DNA of 64,000 nt from Paulownia fortunei (lineage: Eukaryota; Streptophyta; Magnoliopsida; Lamiales; Paulowniaceae): positions 5,208,001-5,272,000 of the forward strand of contig CM033121.1 in assembly GCA_019321725.1 (NCBI GenBank), read 5' to 3'. Positions 10,678 to 22,406 of the stretch are shown here, one piece after another. Position numbers and translations under genes: made by a program. How positions within the stretch are numbered: position 1 is the stretch's first letter; each line of letters begins with the position of its first letter. The notes below the pieces were generated by a model. That model did not search any database and had not been told where the DNA came from. It saw only the letters and a program-made list of their open reading frames with translations.

Positions 10678-13600
10678 ATGGCAAAGAATCCACTTGCAAC
10701 AATCATTGAACAAAATAAATTAACTGGACCTAATTTTGTCGATTGGCTAAGAAACCTGAAGATAGTTCTTCAGTCAGAGAAGAGGGCATATGTCCTCGAC
10801 ACTGCACCTCCTTTGGTACCGCCGGAGGATATTACTTCAGAGGATTATGCAGGTTATTTACGTCATGTTGATGACAATCTGCAGGCTCGATGCTACATGC
10901 TGGCATCGATGTCAAATGAGCTGCAGAGGCAGAATGAGGATCAAGATACTGCCTATGGGATCCTCATTCACCTACAAGAGTTGTATGGTGAAAGAACTCG
11001 GCAGACGAGATATCAGATCTCAAAAGAGCTTTTCAGATGTCGTATGACTGAGGGCTCTTCAGTCCATGATCATGGATTGAAGATGATAGCCCTTATTGAA
11101 AGGCTGGCATCCCTTGGAGTCGTTATGGAGAACGAACTCTATACGGACCTTCTGCTGCAGTCTCTGCCTCCATCATTTGACACCTTTGTTGTCAACTTTA
11201 ACATGCACAACATGGAGACTAGTCTCGCTGAGCTTGTGAACATGTTAAAGATGGCTGAGTCCACCATGAAAAAGGACAAGCCGGTTCTGTTTGTTGGATC
11301 TTCTTCCGGATCAAATGCTAAAAAGCCCAAGAAAGGAAAGAAGAAGGGAAATGGTTCCTCTAAACCCAACAAGCTGAAAGCTAAGGGCGGTGTCAAAAAG
11401 GTTTCTTCTCAAGCTAATGACAAGTGCCATTACTGCGGCAAACCAGGGCACTGGAAGAGGAATTGCAAGGAGTATCTTGCAAGCTTGAAGAGTTCAGGTA
11501 TATATTTTGTTGAAGTTAACTTGTCGTTTAACAATACTTCTTGGGTATTAGATACCGGTTGTGGCTCACATATTTGCAATGATTTGCAGATGATGGCAAG
11601 AAGTAGGAAGCTGGATGGAGGAGAAACGGTTCTTAGGATGGGAAATGGAGCAAGAGTTGCTGCATTAGCTATAGGGACCGTTAATCTGGCTTTAGAGAAT
11701 GGTTATGTAATAGTTTTAAATAATTGTCTTTTTGTTCCAGATATTATTAAGAACATTATCTCTATTCCAGTTTTGGATAGAGAAGGTTTTAGATTTACCA
11801 TTGAAAATGGAAATTGTTCCATTTTCAAACGTTCTGATTTTATATATTCTGGTTCTTTGACGAATTGTTTATATACTATTACTCCCCATAACCCCATTTT
11901 CACAATTCAACAACATAAAAGAAAATTAGATAATCATAGTTCAATGAGCCTGTGGCACGCAAGATTAGGACATATTTCTGAGAAGAGAATTAACAAATTG
12001 GCATAATTGCTTGATCTAACGAGAGAGCAAGAACTACCAACTTGTGAATCCTGCCTCAAAGGAAAGATGACCAAATCTCCATTTGTTGGACAAGTGGAGC
12101 GAGCCAAGCATCTATTGGATTTGATCCATACAGATGTATGTGGGCCACTAAATATTAGTGCCCGTGGGAACTATAACTACTTCTTAACATTTATCGATGA
12201 CTTCTCTAGGTATGGTTATGTGTACCTTTTAAGGTACAAGTCTGAAGTATTTGAAAAGTTCAAAGAATTCAGAACTGAAGTAGAGAAACAAACTGGATTA
12301 AGTATAAAAACTCTTCGATCTGATCGAGGAGGTGAATACTTAAGCACAGAATTTTTAGATTATCTAAAAGAGAATGGGATTCTCTCACAGTGGACTCTCC
12401 TGCTACTACTCCCCAACTCAACGGAGTTGCGGAACGCAGGAATCGAACCTTGTTGGACATGGTTAGATCTATGATGAGCTTCACTTCATTACCTCTCTCA
12501 TTCTGGGGCTATGCCTTAGAAACGGCGGCATACCTATTAAACAGGGTGCCATCTAAAGCCGTCCCTAAAATATATGAGATGTGGTATGGAAAGACACCTT
12601 CCTATAAATACCTTAGGGTATGGGGGTGTGCTGCTTATGTGAAGCAGCTAGTGGGAGATAAGTTGGATATGAGATCCAGCTTATGCAAGTTTGTGGGGTA
12701 TCCAAAGGAGTCTATTGGATACTATTTCTATGATGCCACGGAACAAAGGGTGTTTGTTTCGAGGAATGCTACTTTCCTTGAAGAAGAATTTCTTTCAGAT
12801 GGAAGTGACAATGTCGTAGAACTTGAAGAGGTTCAAGAACCACAGAACACCCCAACTGACGCAGTAAATGGTATACCAGTTGATGCTGGACCCTCTAAGG
12901 CACAATCTCTTTGAAGATCCGAAAGGGTCTCAAGGGTACCTAAGAGGTACAACTTGTTGTTAGAGAACAAAGAAGAGGGACTCCCCTTGGATAATGATCC
13001 AAGAAGCTATGGAGAGGCGATGTCTGACATCGACTCGAAGAAGTGGCAAGAAGCTATGCAGTCCGAAATGGACTCTATGTACTCCAACAAGGTATGGACT
13101 TTGGTGGACCCACCACAGGGAATTGTTCCCATTGGCTGCAAATGGGTCTACAAGCGAAAGCTTGGAGTAGATGGAGAGGTAGCAACCTATAAGGCACGAT
13201 TGGTAGCAAAAGGTTATACTCAGAAGCAAGGAATTGATTATGAGGAAACTTTTTCACCAGTAGCGATGCTTAAATCCATACGGATACTGTTAGCCATATC
13301 TGCATATTATGACTATGAGATATGGCAAATGGATGTGAAGACCGCTTTCCTTAATGGAAACATTAAGAAAGAGATCTACATGAAGCAGCCAGAAGGCTTC
13401 ATATCCAGCGGGAGCGAGCAAAAGGTTTGCAAGCTCCAGAGATCCATTTGGACTCAAACAAGCTTCGAGGAGTTGGAACATCCGGTTTGATGAAACGATC
13501 AAAATGTTTGACTTTCATAAGAACCCGGATGAACCATGTGTCTATAAGAAGGTTAGTGGGAGTGTAGTTACATTTGTTGTGCTCTACGTTGATGACATCC

Positions 13601-14570
13601 TACTCATTGGGAATGATGTAGGGATGTTGCAGTCAACGAGGACTTGGTTATCTAATCAGTTTTCCATGAAGGACTTGGGAGATGCATCTTTTATCCTAGG
13701 GATAAAGATCTATAGAGATAGATCCAGAAGGATGATCGGACTATCCCAGTCCATGTACATAGACAAAGTGCTAAAAAGGTTTAGCATGGAGGAATCCAAG
13801 AGAGGATTTCTGCCTATGAGTCATGGGGTTTCACTCTCTAAAGTTATGTCTCCTAAGACACCTGAAGAAAGAGAAAAGATGGCTCGCATACCTTATGCTT
13901 CTGCAATAGGGAGCATAATGTATGCAATGTTATGTACAAGGCCTGATATAGCACATGCTCTGAGTGTTACGAGCAGATATCAGTCCAATCCAGGAGAAGA
14001 ACACTGGAAAGCCGTTAAGATGATCCTCAAGTACTTGAGAAGGACTAAGGATATCTTTATGATATACGGCAATGGAGAACTAAAACTGGAGGGATATACA
14101 GACTCTAGTTTTCAGTCCGATATAGATGACTCAAAGTCCATGTCTGGAACATATTCACCTTGAATGGTGGTGCGGTCAGTTGGAAGAGTTCCAAGCAAGA
14201 GACGACTGCAGACTCTACCACCGAAGCTGAATATATTGCTGCATCAGATGCAGCAAAAGAAGCTGTTTGAATTAGAAATTTCATCCAAGGGTTGGATGTA
14301 ATTCCATCCATTATTGATCCAGTTATGATTTACTGTGATAATAATGGAGCTATTGCGCAAGCAAAAGAACCAAGATCTCATCAAAGATCCAAGCACATAA
14401 TGAGACGATATCACTTGATCAGAGAGATTATTGGTAGAGGCGACGTCATTGTGGATCAAGTTGCCTCAGCAGAAAATGTAGCAGACCCACTTACTAAGCC
14501 CTTAGCACAGAAGATATTCGATGGACATCTTGAGAAGATGGGCCTTAGATACATGGGCAATTGGAGCTAG
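10678..14570 (+). pseudogene. Ty1-copia gag-pol polyprotein, broken
   Basis: Gag starts MAKNPLATIIEQNK and carries a CCHC zinc knuckle (CHYCGKPGHWKRNC, at about 11429-11468). The aspartic protease motif is WVLDTGCGSH (about 11541-11570). Integrase shows the HHCC finger (LWHARLGH .. CESCLKGK) and the DVCGPL and DDFSR core motifs. Reverse transcriptase shows KARLVAKGYTQ, the QMDVKTAFLNG motif and the catalytic LYVDD (about 13585). RNase H shows STTEAEYIA and CDNNGAI. Lesions are in-frame TAA at 12004-12006, a frame change at about 12385-12395, TGA at 12912-12914, a frame change at about 13445-13455 inside RT, a frame change at about 14146-14152, and TGA at 14268-14270. The last frame ends with TAG at 14568-14570. 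It cannot encode a full polyprotein, though the gag-protease portion (442 codons) is still open. Confidence 0.93.
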
Positions 14571-14584
14571 GGCAAGTGGGAGAT
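14571..14584 (+). other. Polypurine tract
   Basis: A purine-rich run (GGCAAGTGGGAGAT) lies directly before the 3' LTR and just after the pol stop codon. This is the expected site and composition for the plus-strand DNA primer. Confidence 0.85.
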
Positions 14585-16098
14585 TGTTAGAGTAGGATGC
14601 CCAACGCCCCAATTAGATTGAGTGTATTATACTCTTTTGCTTTTGTAAAGACAATCTTATTGGGAATCATATTAATAAAATGGCATTTTCTTTATCTTAT
14701 GTCTTGCATTTTTTATTTCTGCACATTAGATAAAGTCCTTAGACCAAATTTAGCTACGGGGCATGGTCGCGCATATGATGGCGATCATAGAACATGCCTC
14801 TAAGGCTTTGATTTTAAATAAGTTCCGAGTCGAGAGTTTTTTGAGATGGGATATCAAATAGCTCAGTAAGACTCGTACATATAATGCATGCTCGTGAGAC
14901 GAGGATGTCACATTCCATTGGCATTAGCGTAGAGACGTAAGTGCATATATGTGGGTGCTTGTTAGGGAACAAGTACACCGAATATGGCCCGCAAGAAATT
15001 CTTAGTTGGAGGCTTTGCCCGTCGAAATAAGAATTTCTGTGTTGCGATAGTACACGACTAGTCCTTAGACTTGAGGCACGATGGTAGCCTTGTGTGCATC
15101 CTACAACACTTTGATATATCTTCTGATTGCTTGACAATCACAAAGGGGGTATGTTGGGTGTTGCACTGGTGTGCATGGAGGTTTGTCAGTGGCCAACATA
15201 GAATTCGACACTTGTTTTTTTTTTTAAACAAGGGAATCTCCTGTGTTTTCATAGTTCGTGATTCAAAGACCTTGGCAAAGGCAGAATGAATTATGATTCA
15301 TCAAGAATCATTGGAACTTGAAATGGGATCACAACAATTGAATCATTTAGGGTTTCGACTTATAATCCATGCCTTAGATTCAATTAGGAGATTAGCTGTC
15401 GAAAGGACTGTACGTGTATGGTACTCGCAACTGAAATAGGTTTACTCGCTATTTCACCTAAGACTAGTTTGCCATGATTACTTGTTAGGTGTTTTCATGG
15501 ATAGTGAGGTTCTTGAAATTAAGGAGTTGATTCCAAGCGGATTAATTAATTGGATTAATTAATTGAAATAATTGTTATTCATAAGTTGCAAATGTTGCAA
15601 ACCCACTACTAGCTTAGTAGTGAACCTAAGAGGGTCACACATCTTTATGAAAAGTAACATTTTTAATTTTAGATTTTATCCAATGGTTGGAAATTAATTA
15701 ATTAATACTGATCAATTAATTAATTAAGGGTTCTATTTAATTTAATAGTTAAATTAAATTATTCAATTAAGTAATTGGATTATTTAATTGGACCTAATTT
15801 GATTAGGAAGCCCAATTGGAGTAAATTAAATTAATCAATTGGATTGATTAAATTGAGATTGAATCAATTGAATTGATTTGGGGATTTTTGAGTCCAAGCC
15901 CAAAATAAATATGGATCACTTAAGAAGCCCACTAAAGTATGAAGAGAATAAATTAAATAAATATGATTTATTTAATTAACATATTTATAGATAAATAAAT
16001 AAAGTGACCAATTTTATAGGATAAAATAGGCCACTAAGATTTAATTTATGTATAAATATAATTATAGTATATATATATGATATATATATCTATCTTGA
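14585..16098 (+). repeat. 3' LTR of the copia element, truncated
   Basis: It begins TGTTAGAGTAGGATG like the 5' LTR and follows it closely up to 'tctatcttga' (16098, equivalent to 8322). Unrelated sequence then starts. The last ~721 bases of the LTR, including its 3' terminus and the target duplication, are absent. One notable indel is 'aaataaagtgacc' here against 'aaatagtgacc' in the 5' copy. Confidence 0.92.
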
Positions 16099-16136
16099 AC
16101 AAATCTCAAAGTTCTAAGCTCAGATTTTTTAATATA

Positions 16137-18460
16137 CTAGTAAGTATTACTTGTGTTGCATGTAATTCATATAATTTTAATAAATTAATTGTATTATTTA
16201 ATAATTTATTTGAATAAAATTAAGATATTATAAAATACTTCATAAATTATAAGATATTAAATAAAATATAATCAATAAAAAATAAAATATTCTAAAATAT
16301 TTCATAAATTAATTATTGATCGATATGACATTATAACAAAGCAAGAGACTCTTTCCCAATTCATACTTTGTAGCCGATACTTGTTTTCTAGAGATTGAAG
16401 AAATTTGGCAAATTGAAAAAATATAAATGTTAAGCAAGATAGATAATTAATATTAAAAAATATTCATTTTACGAATAGAAATAAAACTATAATTTAGCTA
16501 TATTTCTTCTTTAATGATGAATATATGTGGAACTAAGTGAAAAGTTTAGGGTTTAAAATTAATAATTAAGTAAAATACATATCCAACATTTAAGGTTCTA
16601 CATAATTATGTGTTAGTTTTTACATATTATTCGGTGTACATACAACTTATATATAATATTATGAAACAACTTTCATTGAGTATGACCATTATAAGTAATC
16701 AAATTATTATTTTTTAATTATTTGTATGCTACAATTTTCTTCACATTACATGATTGTTAGGTATCAGAACTTTATGCTACAGTGAATCATGCTTCAATGT
16801 TATTTTTCTCTAATAAAGATAAAATATTAGTTACTACTAATAATATATAATGTATTATTTAAGAAAAAAATATTTGTACCTACACTCAAAATTTATCTGT
16901 ACATAATATTTTTAGTCTACATATTATTCTTACATTTGAGGTGTCTTGTTTAATCAATTATTGATTACAGATATTGAAGTTCCTATAAAGATAGCAATAT
17001 ATAATTGACATTAAGAAGACACTGAATTAGGTAAATAGACACCAACATCTGAAATAGTTTGTTCTTGAGCTTTTTTTATTGTTATTTCAAAGCAAAGTTT
17101 CATATAGAATTGTTCATGTCTAAATTGAAATTGATAAGTTTCATTTTCAATTAGCAAAAGTGGCACTCCAGGTATGAAAACAAACTTTCCAATATGTTGC
17201 TCAAACACAATCTCTCCATTAATTACATTATTCTTGTACAATTACTCAATCCATTTTATAGTTTCATATTCCTCAAATAAATTATTAGACAATTTTTTTT
17301 CAACTCCAATTTATGGAGAATGCAAGCGATTTGGGATTAAAGAGTTCAAAATGTTCTCTTCATAACAGTAATTTATGTTATCAATAACTTCATTAAAATT
17401 GTTAAATATTTTTGTTTTTCGATGTTTGGCTTGTCATGTAATGAGTTGAATAGGCATTCTTATCAAATTAAGAAAAATATCCCTAATAAGTCGTAATATT
17501 GAGTTTTTTTTCATTGTCATACTCAATAATCATATATTTTGGATGTTACCTTTAGTATTACTTGGTTCTTCACATTTTCCAACTCTAAGTAAAAACTTAC
17601 TGAAGTTTGGATCATTATTCGACTCATGATAATTTTTATTTTTTTTTCATTTTGGGCAACAAATATGATTTCACCAAACTTGTAAAAATAGTTTCATACA
17701 TTGTTACCTTAGGAACAACTGTTACTACTTATCGAAAATCTTCACAAAACACTAGGTCTTTTCCACCAAAATCCTCATCATTTTCCATTACGTCTTTTAA
17801 TAATTTATCAATATTTTTTATAGCTATCATTTTTGTCATTGGTGTTTCATCCCATAAAAATAGTTGTGATTTATGTAATCACTCTGCAACTCTACTTTAC
17901 TTGCACATAGTGCATTGATTTGATTCAATTGTATCTATTGGTATTTTAAAACGAGAATATGTTGTTTTACCCTATGACATTATTGCGAAAGCAACTCTAG
18001 ACATTGCGGTTATAAGTGCTATTTGAGTTTTGGATCTAAAATAAGCTAACAATATATGATATAATTTTTTTTTCGTATTCCATATGGCTCATTAATAAAG
18101 AAACTCCTTGCCCATTTGTATGCAATCTAATATTATTAGAAAAATTTTATGTTGTTTAGGATTCAACTTTAGTTTCTTTTAACATTTTATCTTGTATCTC
18201 TCTTGAAAAATTATTATCCATATTATCTATATCAATAAGAATGTTTGAAAGATCATATGAACTAATATTTTTTTCATGTTCTCCAAAATAAAAAAATCAG
18301 ACTTTCCAAAATTTCAGCAACTTGTATTCAGCTGAGGTTTCTAATTTTCTTTTGAAATTTTTAGACATTGCTATGTATCCCAAATAATTCTCACATCTGT
18401 TGTGTACAATATACATCCTTATTGACTCCATGGTAAATTTCAGGCAGCTCGATCAGATAT
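16137..18460 (-). mobile_element. Decayed Helitron (3' end and helicase region)
   Basis: Read on the minus strand, the element ends ...CATGCAACACAAG, eleven bases, then CTAG followed by T. This fits a Helitron 3' terminus: a short stem-loop, then CTRR, inserted before T. The stem CATGC-AAC-ACAAG is imperfect and looks like a decayed CGTGC-AAC-GCACG. Upstream on the same strand lies a Helitron-type helicase relic (about 16985-18170), in the correct orientation for that terminus. I did not find the TC 5' end or a Rep domain, so the right boundary is approximate. Confidence 0.62.
16985..18170 (-). pseudogene. Helitron PIF1-like helicase relic
   Basis: Conceptual minus-strand reading across several frames shows the helicase in the right order. 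KLNPKQHKIF (about 18150-18180) is the N-terminal helicase block. FFINEPYGIRKKLYHIL (about 18050-18100) stands where FF(I)DGPGGTGKT normally gives Walker A, so the P-loop is destroyed. SRFKIPID follows (about 17940). LFLWDETPM is the Walker B region (about 17840-17865). FGGKDLVFCEDFR is at about 17730-17775. Near the C-terminus (17011-17241) NNVINGEIVFEQHIGK and CFEITIKKAQEQTI correspond to the last conserved motifs of Helitron helicases. Stops and frameshifts are numerous. The family is recognised from memory of the motifs, not from a search. Confidence 0.78.
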
Positions 18461-18850
18461 TTGACAGTAAAAGTGCATGTATAACTAACAATATCATCAC
18501 TCTAACAACACAAACCTAAAATCTTGTTTGATAGTTGATTGCGTTTTATTTTTCAAAATTGACATATTAATGAATATTAATAACTTCAAAATCATGCAAT
18601 TAGTGTATATAAATAATGATACTTTTATTTTTTATAATTTAATTTGTTGTAATTTTATTAATTAAAAAAAATATATACTCGAGAAAAAAGAAGATGGAAT
18701 GAAATTAATATACAAAAATTAAGTATTTTGAAAAAATATAAATTAAAGTATTATAACAAACATTGCAGTTGAAAATGCAACAAAGTAATGAACTCTATTT
18801 CAACTTATGATTTATAGGCGATACTTGTTCTTTAGAGATTAAAAATTTTT
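18460..18850. other. AT-rich sequence between the Helitron relic and the repeat array
   Basis: No gene is visible. Bases about 18800-18870 ('cgatacttgttctttagagatt') repeat, in the same orientation, a segment at about 16360-16420 ('cgatacttgttttctagagatt'), so related sequence flanks the helicase relic on both sides. Confidence 0.45.
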
Positions 18851-19400
18851 AGCAAATCAAAACTGAAAATTCGGTATGTACCATGTCGATAAAAAAAAAT
18901 TGATTTGATATTTAATTTTTTTATAAAAATTCAATTTTAGTTTGATTTTAATTTTTTATTCCAATTTATCGAACTGTACCAAATATCGGATTTAATTTTT
19001 ACAAAATTTATAAATAATTTTTTTTATCTAATTTTATTTATTAATTAGTTTTTTACTATTTTTTTTCTTACTTTTAACTTACCAATTAAAAATAATAATT
19101 TTCAAATACAATTAGATTTTGCTAAGAAATGAAAATAAATAAGAAATTGAGCTGAAAAATATGATATATATATATATATATATATAGATTTGTAATACTA
19201 TAATAATATATAGACATAATAAGATTTTATCTCTATTAGATTACTTAAAAAAGATTATTGTCAATTTCATTTTAACCCCTATATGTACTTTTAAAAATGC
19301 TCCAATTTGATCAATTTATTAATTTGTTCAATAGAATAATATGTAAAAAGATCAAGAAATACATAAGCAAATATAATACAAAATTATTTTTTATTTAATG

Positions 19401-19439
<39 letters not shown>

Positions 19440-21700
19440 AAAATATTTATATTGAAATGTGGTAATACAACATGAAGATTCATACAATTTATTTTTGCCA
19501 TATTTGATTCTATTGAAAAAATTTAGGTTCTGTTTGATTTTATTTTCATTTGTTTTGAGGAGAGTATTCTCGAAAAATGTATTCTGAAAAGTAAGTTTGT
19601 AGAACGTGTATAGAAGAAAAAATGTGTATGTTTTGTTGGGACAAATGATATGATGTATTTTAAAAGATATTGTATCAATGGTAGATATATTGTCAATATT
19701 ATTTTATTATGGTTAATAAGAGATATTTTTAATTATAAATATATTGTCAATATTATTATGTTATAGTTAGAGACAATATATGATATAGGATTATCTAACT
19801 ATAATAATAAATAATTTTGTATTTTGGAAAAAAATACAATTCTAAAAAATATATAAGTAACAAGCACGTTTTCGTATCCGAAAAAGAAAAATAATGTTTG
19901 GAAGAAAAGTATGAAGAGAAAGCCAATAAAAATTACAATGTTCAAACTGACAATAAAATAATATAAATAAAATTTATTAGATTAAATGATAAACCCGAAA
20001 GATCTATTTTTTCATGAAATGATTCCAGTAGTGATTTAGCATAAATTCCCAGAGTAAAAAAAATTATTAAGTCAAATATCATATGCAATTGCAATCGGAC
20101 TACTATAATTGCGACGTCAAAAGATAAGTCAAATGATTAAAAGAAATTTTGAATTTTGTGCATAAAATATGTAAAATATAAGGAATGACATCGTTTTTGG
20201 AATATGATCTTATAATTGGTAAATATGATATAAAATTCAAATGTGGGTGACTTGAGAAAGCAAAATTAAATGAATCAAATACTCCATCAATTAATGTAAT
20301 TATTTTCATATAATCTCATGGTTCAAAAAAAAATAAATTTTAGTCATGAATACACTTTAAGTTTTGTTGTATTCTCTTTTGTTTTTTTTAGAAAGTGGAA
20401 TAACAAAAAATTATAAATATGATAGTGGATTGTGCTTTTGAATTGATATAAAAAAACAGATGTTATTTTCACATTAATTTTAATGAATCTAATTAAATCG
20501 GATATAGTGAGGTATAGTTTCATACAAAATTGATATTCGGTTTGATTTTTTATTTTTTATTTTGATTTATCAAATCGTACAAAATATTGAATTTTATTTT
20601 TTTACAAATTTTATAAATTGTTGTTATGTCTTATTTTATATTTATTAATTAATCTTATACTTTTTTCTTAATTTTAACTTACCAAACTAAAAATAATAAA
20701 TTTAAAATAAAATTAGGTTTTGCTATTTAATTTAGAACTATTTTTTTATTTTTTATTTTTGCGCAAAATTATTTTTTTAAAAATCATAAAATCGAAAATG
20801 GTCAAAAGATAAAACAAAAGGTGAACTTCTTATAAATATAATTTACCCACATGTTTTCAAAAAAAAAAAATAGCAAATTAGTAAATATAATATAAAATTT
20901 AGATTTTGGTGGCTTAAGAAAATATATGTTAAATGAATCAAATATCTCATTAACTGATATAATTGTTTTCGTATCTTCCAAGCACATGAAAATATACTTT
21001 TAGTTTCATAGTTCATGAGGTTTTGCAAATTCAATCTCATGATTCGAAAAAGATCTAATTTTAGTAATGAATATACTTTAATATATAGATTTTGCTCTAT
21101 TTATTTTTTTCAAGAATTGGAATAACTAAAATTATAAATACAACAGTAAAATGTGCCTTGCAATTCATATAAAAAAAATAAATGTTATTTCCACATTAAT
21201 TTTGATGAATTTGATTAAATTGAATTTTGTGAGATATATTTAGTTTATTCAAATAGACATATTTCACAATAAAATAATTTTCATATAGTGGATCATATTT
21301 TTTTCTATTATAATTCAATATGATTTTTTTATAGGAGTGAATTTTTTTTGATAAACCGATGGAATCAAATCAAAACTAAAAATTTGGTATTTATAAAAGT
21401 CGAACAAAAAATTTAAATTTGGTATTTAATTTTTATTTTCATAACAAAATAGTATTCAATTTAATTTTGGTGTTTTATTTCAATTTATCGAACCATGCCA
21501 CAATATCAAATTTTAATTTTTACAAATTTTATAAATAATTTTTACATCTTAGTTTATATTTATTAATTAATTCTAAACACAATTAAATTTTGTTATTTAA
21601 ATTTGAACTATTTTTTTTAATTTTTTAAAAATTCATTTAACAAAATAATTGAATCGAAATATGAACACATAAATGGACAAAAGAAAAAATAAAAAGTAAA
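18850..21700. repeat. Imperfect array of AT-rich repeat units
   Basis: A block around 'tttatcgaactgtacc.. tacaaaatttataaataattt .. ttattaattag' recurs at about 18900-19140, 20530-20730 and 21420-21620. A second block ('aatgaatcaaatactccatc' to 'ccacattaattttaatgaat') occurs at about 20110-20500 and again at about 20830-21230. The units at 20.1-20.8 and 20.8-21.7 kb therefore lie head to tail, with spacing of roughly 665 to 920 bases depending on indels. Between the first block and the pair (19150-20100) is AT-rich sequence with an (AT)n run at about 19403-19438 and nothing else I recognise. No coding potential. Confidence 0.6.
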
Positions 21701-22406
21701 TTACTTATATACATAATTTCGACATATGTTTTCGGAATATCAAACAAATGAAAGTAAAGTTTGACTTTAACTCTTGATATTATCTTATTGTAATTATCCT
21801 ATAACCTCATTGACCAATTAAAAAAATAAGTATTATTTATTCCAAAATTATGTAATTATCTACATAACTACCATTAAAACTAATAATATCAAAAGAGTAT
21901 TTTAGTCGAATCAAAAATTGAAAGAAACATTCACACTTTTATAACAGTAATAGATATAGATATAGATTTAGATATGAATTTTCCAAAGCGAATTATAAAC
22001 AAATCTAGACCATGTGAATAATAATGTAAAGCTGAAGTAGTGAAATCAGGACAAAAAAGGTTTAGTTTATAACACATGCAGAAGCCATGGACAATTCATT
22101 TTATGGCAAGCGCCAAAGGAATGAATCCCTATACAAAAACTAATCAATGTATCTTTCTACGTGTAAAAGAACAGAAAAGCCCAAAGAATAGGACTCAAAA
22201 GTCGAGAGCAGCAAAGATTTGATTGAAACCTTAACTCCACTAAATATAGCAGCTAACATGTATGTTTTTACCTAATTGTATGGTGACAATGTATCACTTT
22301 TTTGTTCATAATTCTTTTATCAAAATTAAACAATATTCTTCCGATCCGATCCCTTTTCATTTTTACAAAATGCATTATGCACTTACATGTTATGACACAA
22401 CAGATT
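21700..22406. other. 3' flank of the ARM-repeat gene
   Basis: AT-rich sequence with no supported gene. The part next to 22407 is presumably the 3' UTR of the minus-strand armadillo gene. I see no clear polyadenylation signal. Confidence 0.4.

Larger units (their letters stand above)
6814..16098 (+). mobile_element. Ty1-copia LTR retrotransposon, defective, 3' LTR truncated
   Basis: The order is 5' LTR (6814-9043), PBS (9045-9056), leader (9057-10677), gag-pol relic (10678-14570), PPT (about 14571-14584) and truncated 3' LTR (14585-16098). Domain order is gag, protease, integrase, reverse transcriptase, RNase H, which defines Ty1-copia. The two LTRs differ at about 18 positions over their shared ~1.5 kb by eye, mostly C/T or G/A transitions, so the insertion is fairly recent. 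The coding region nevertheless carries three premature stops and three frameshifts. The five bases before the 5' LTR are CTGTG. No matching duplication can be found because the far end of the 3' LTR is missing. Confidence 0.95.
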
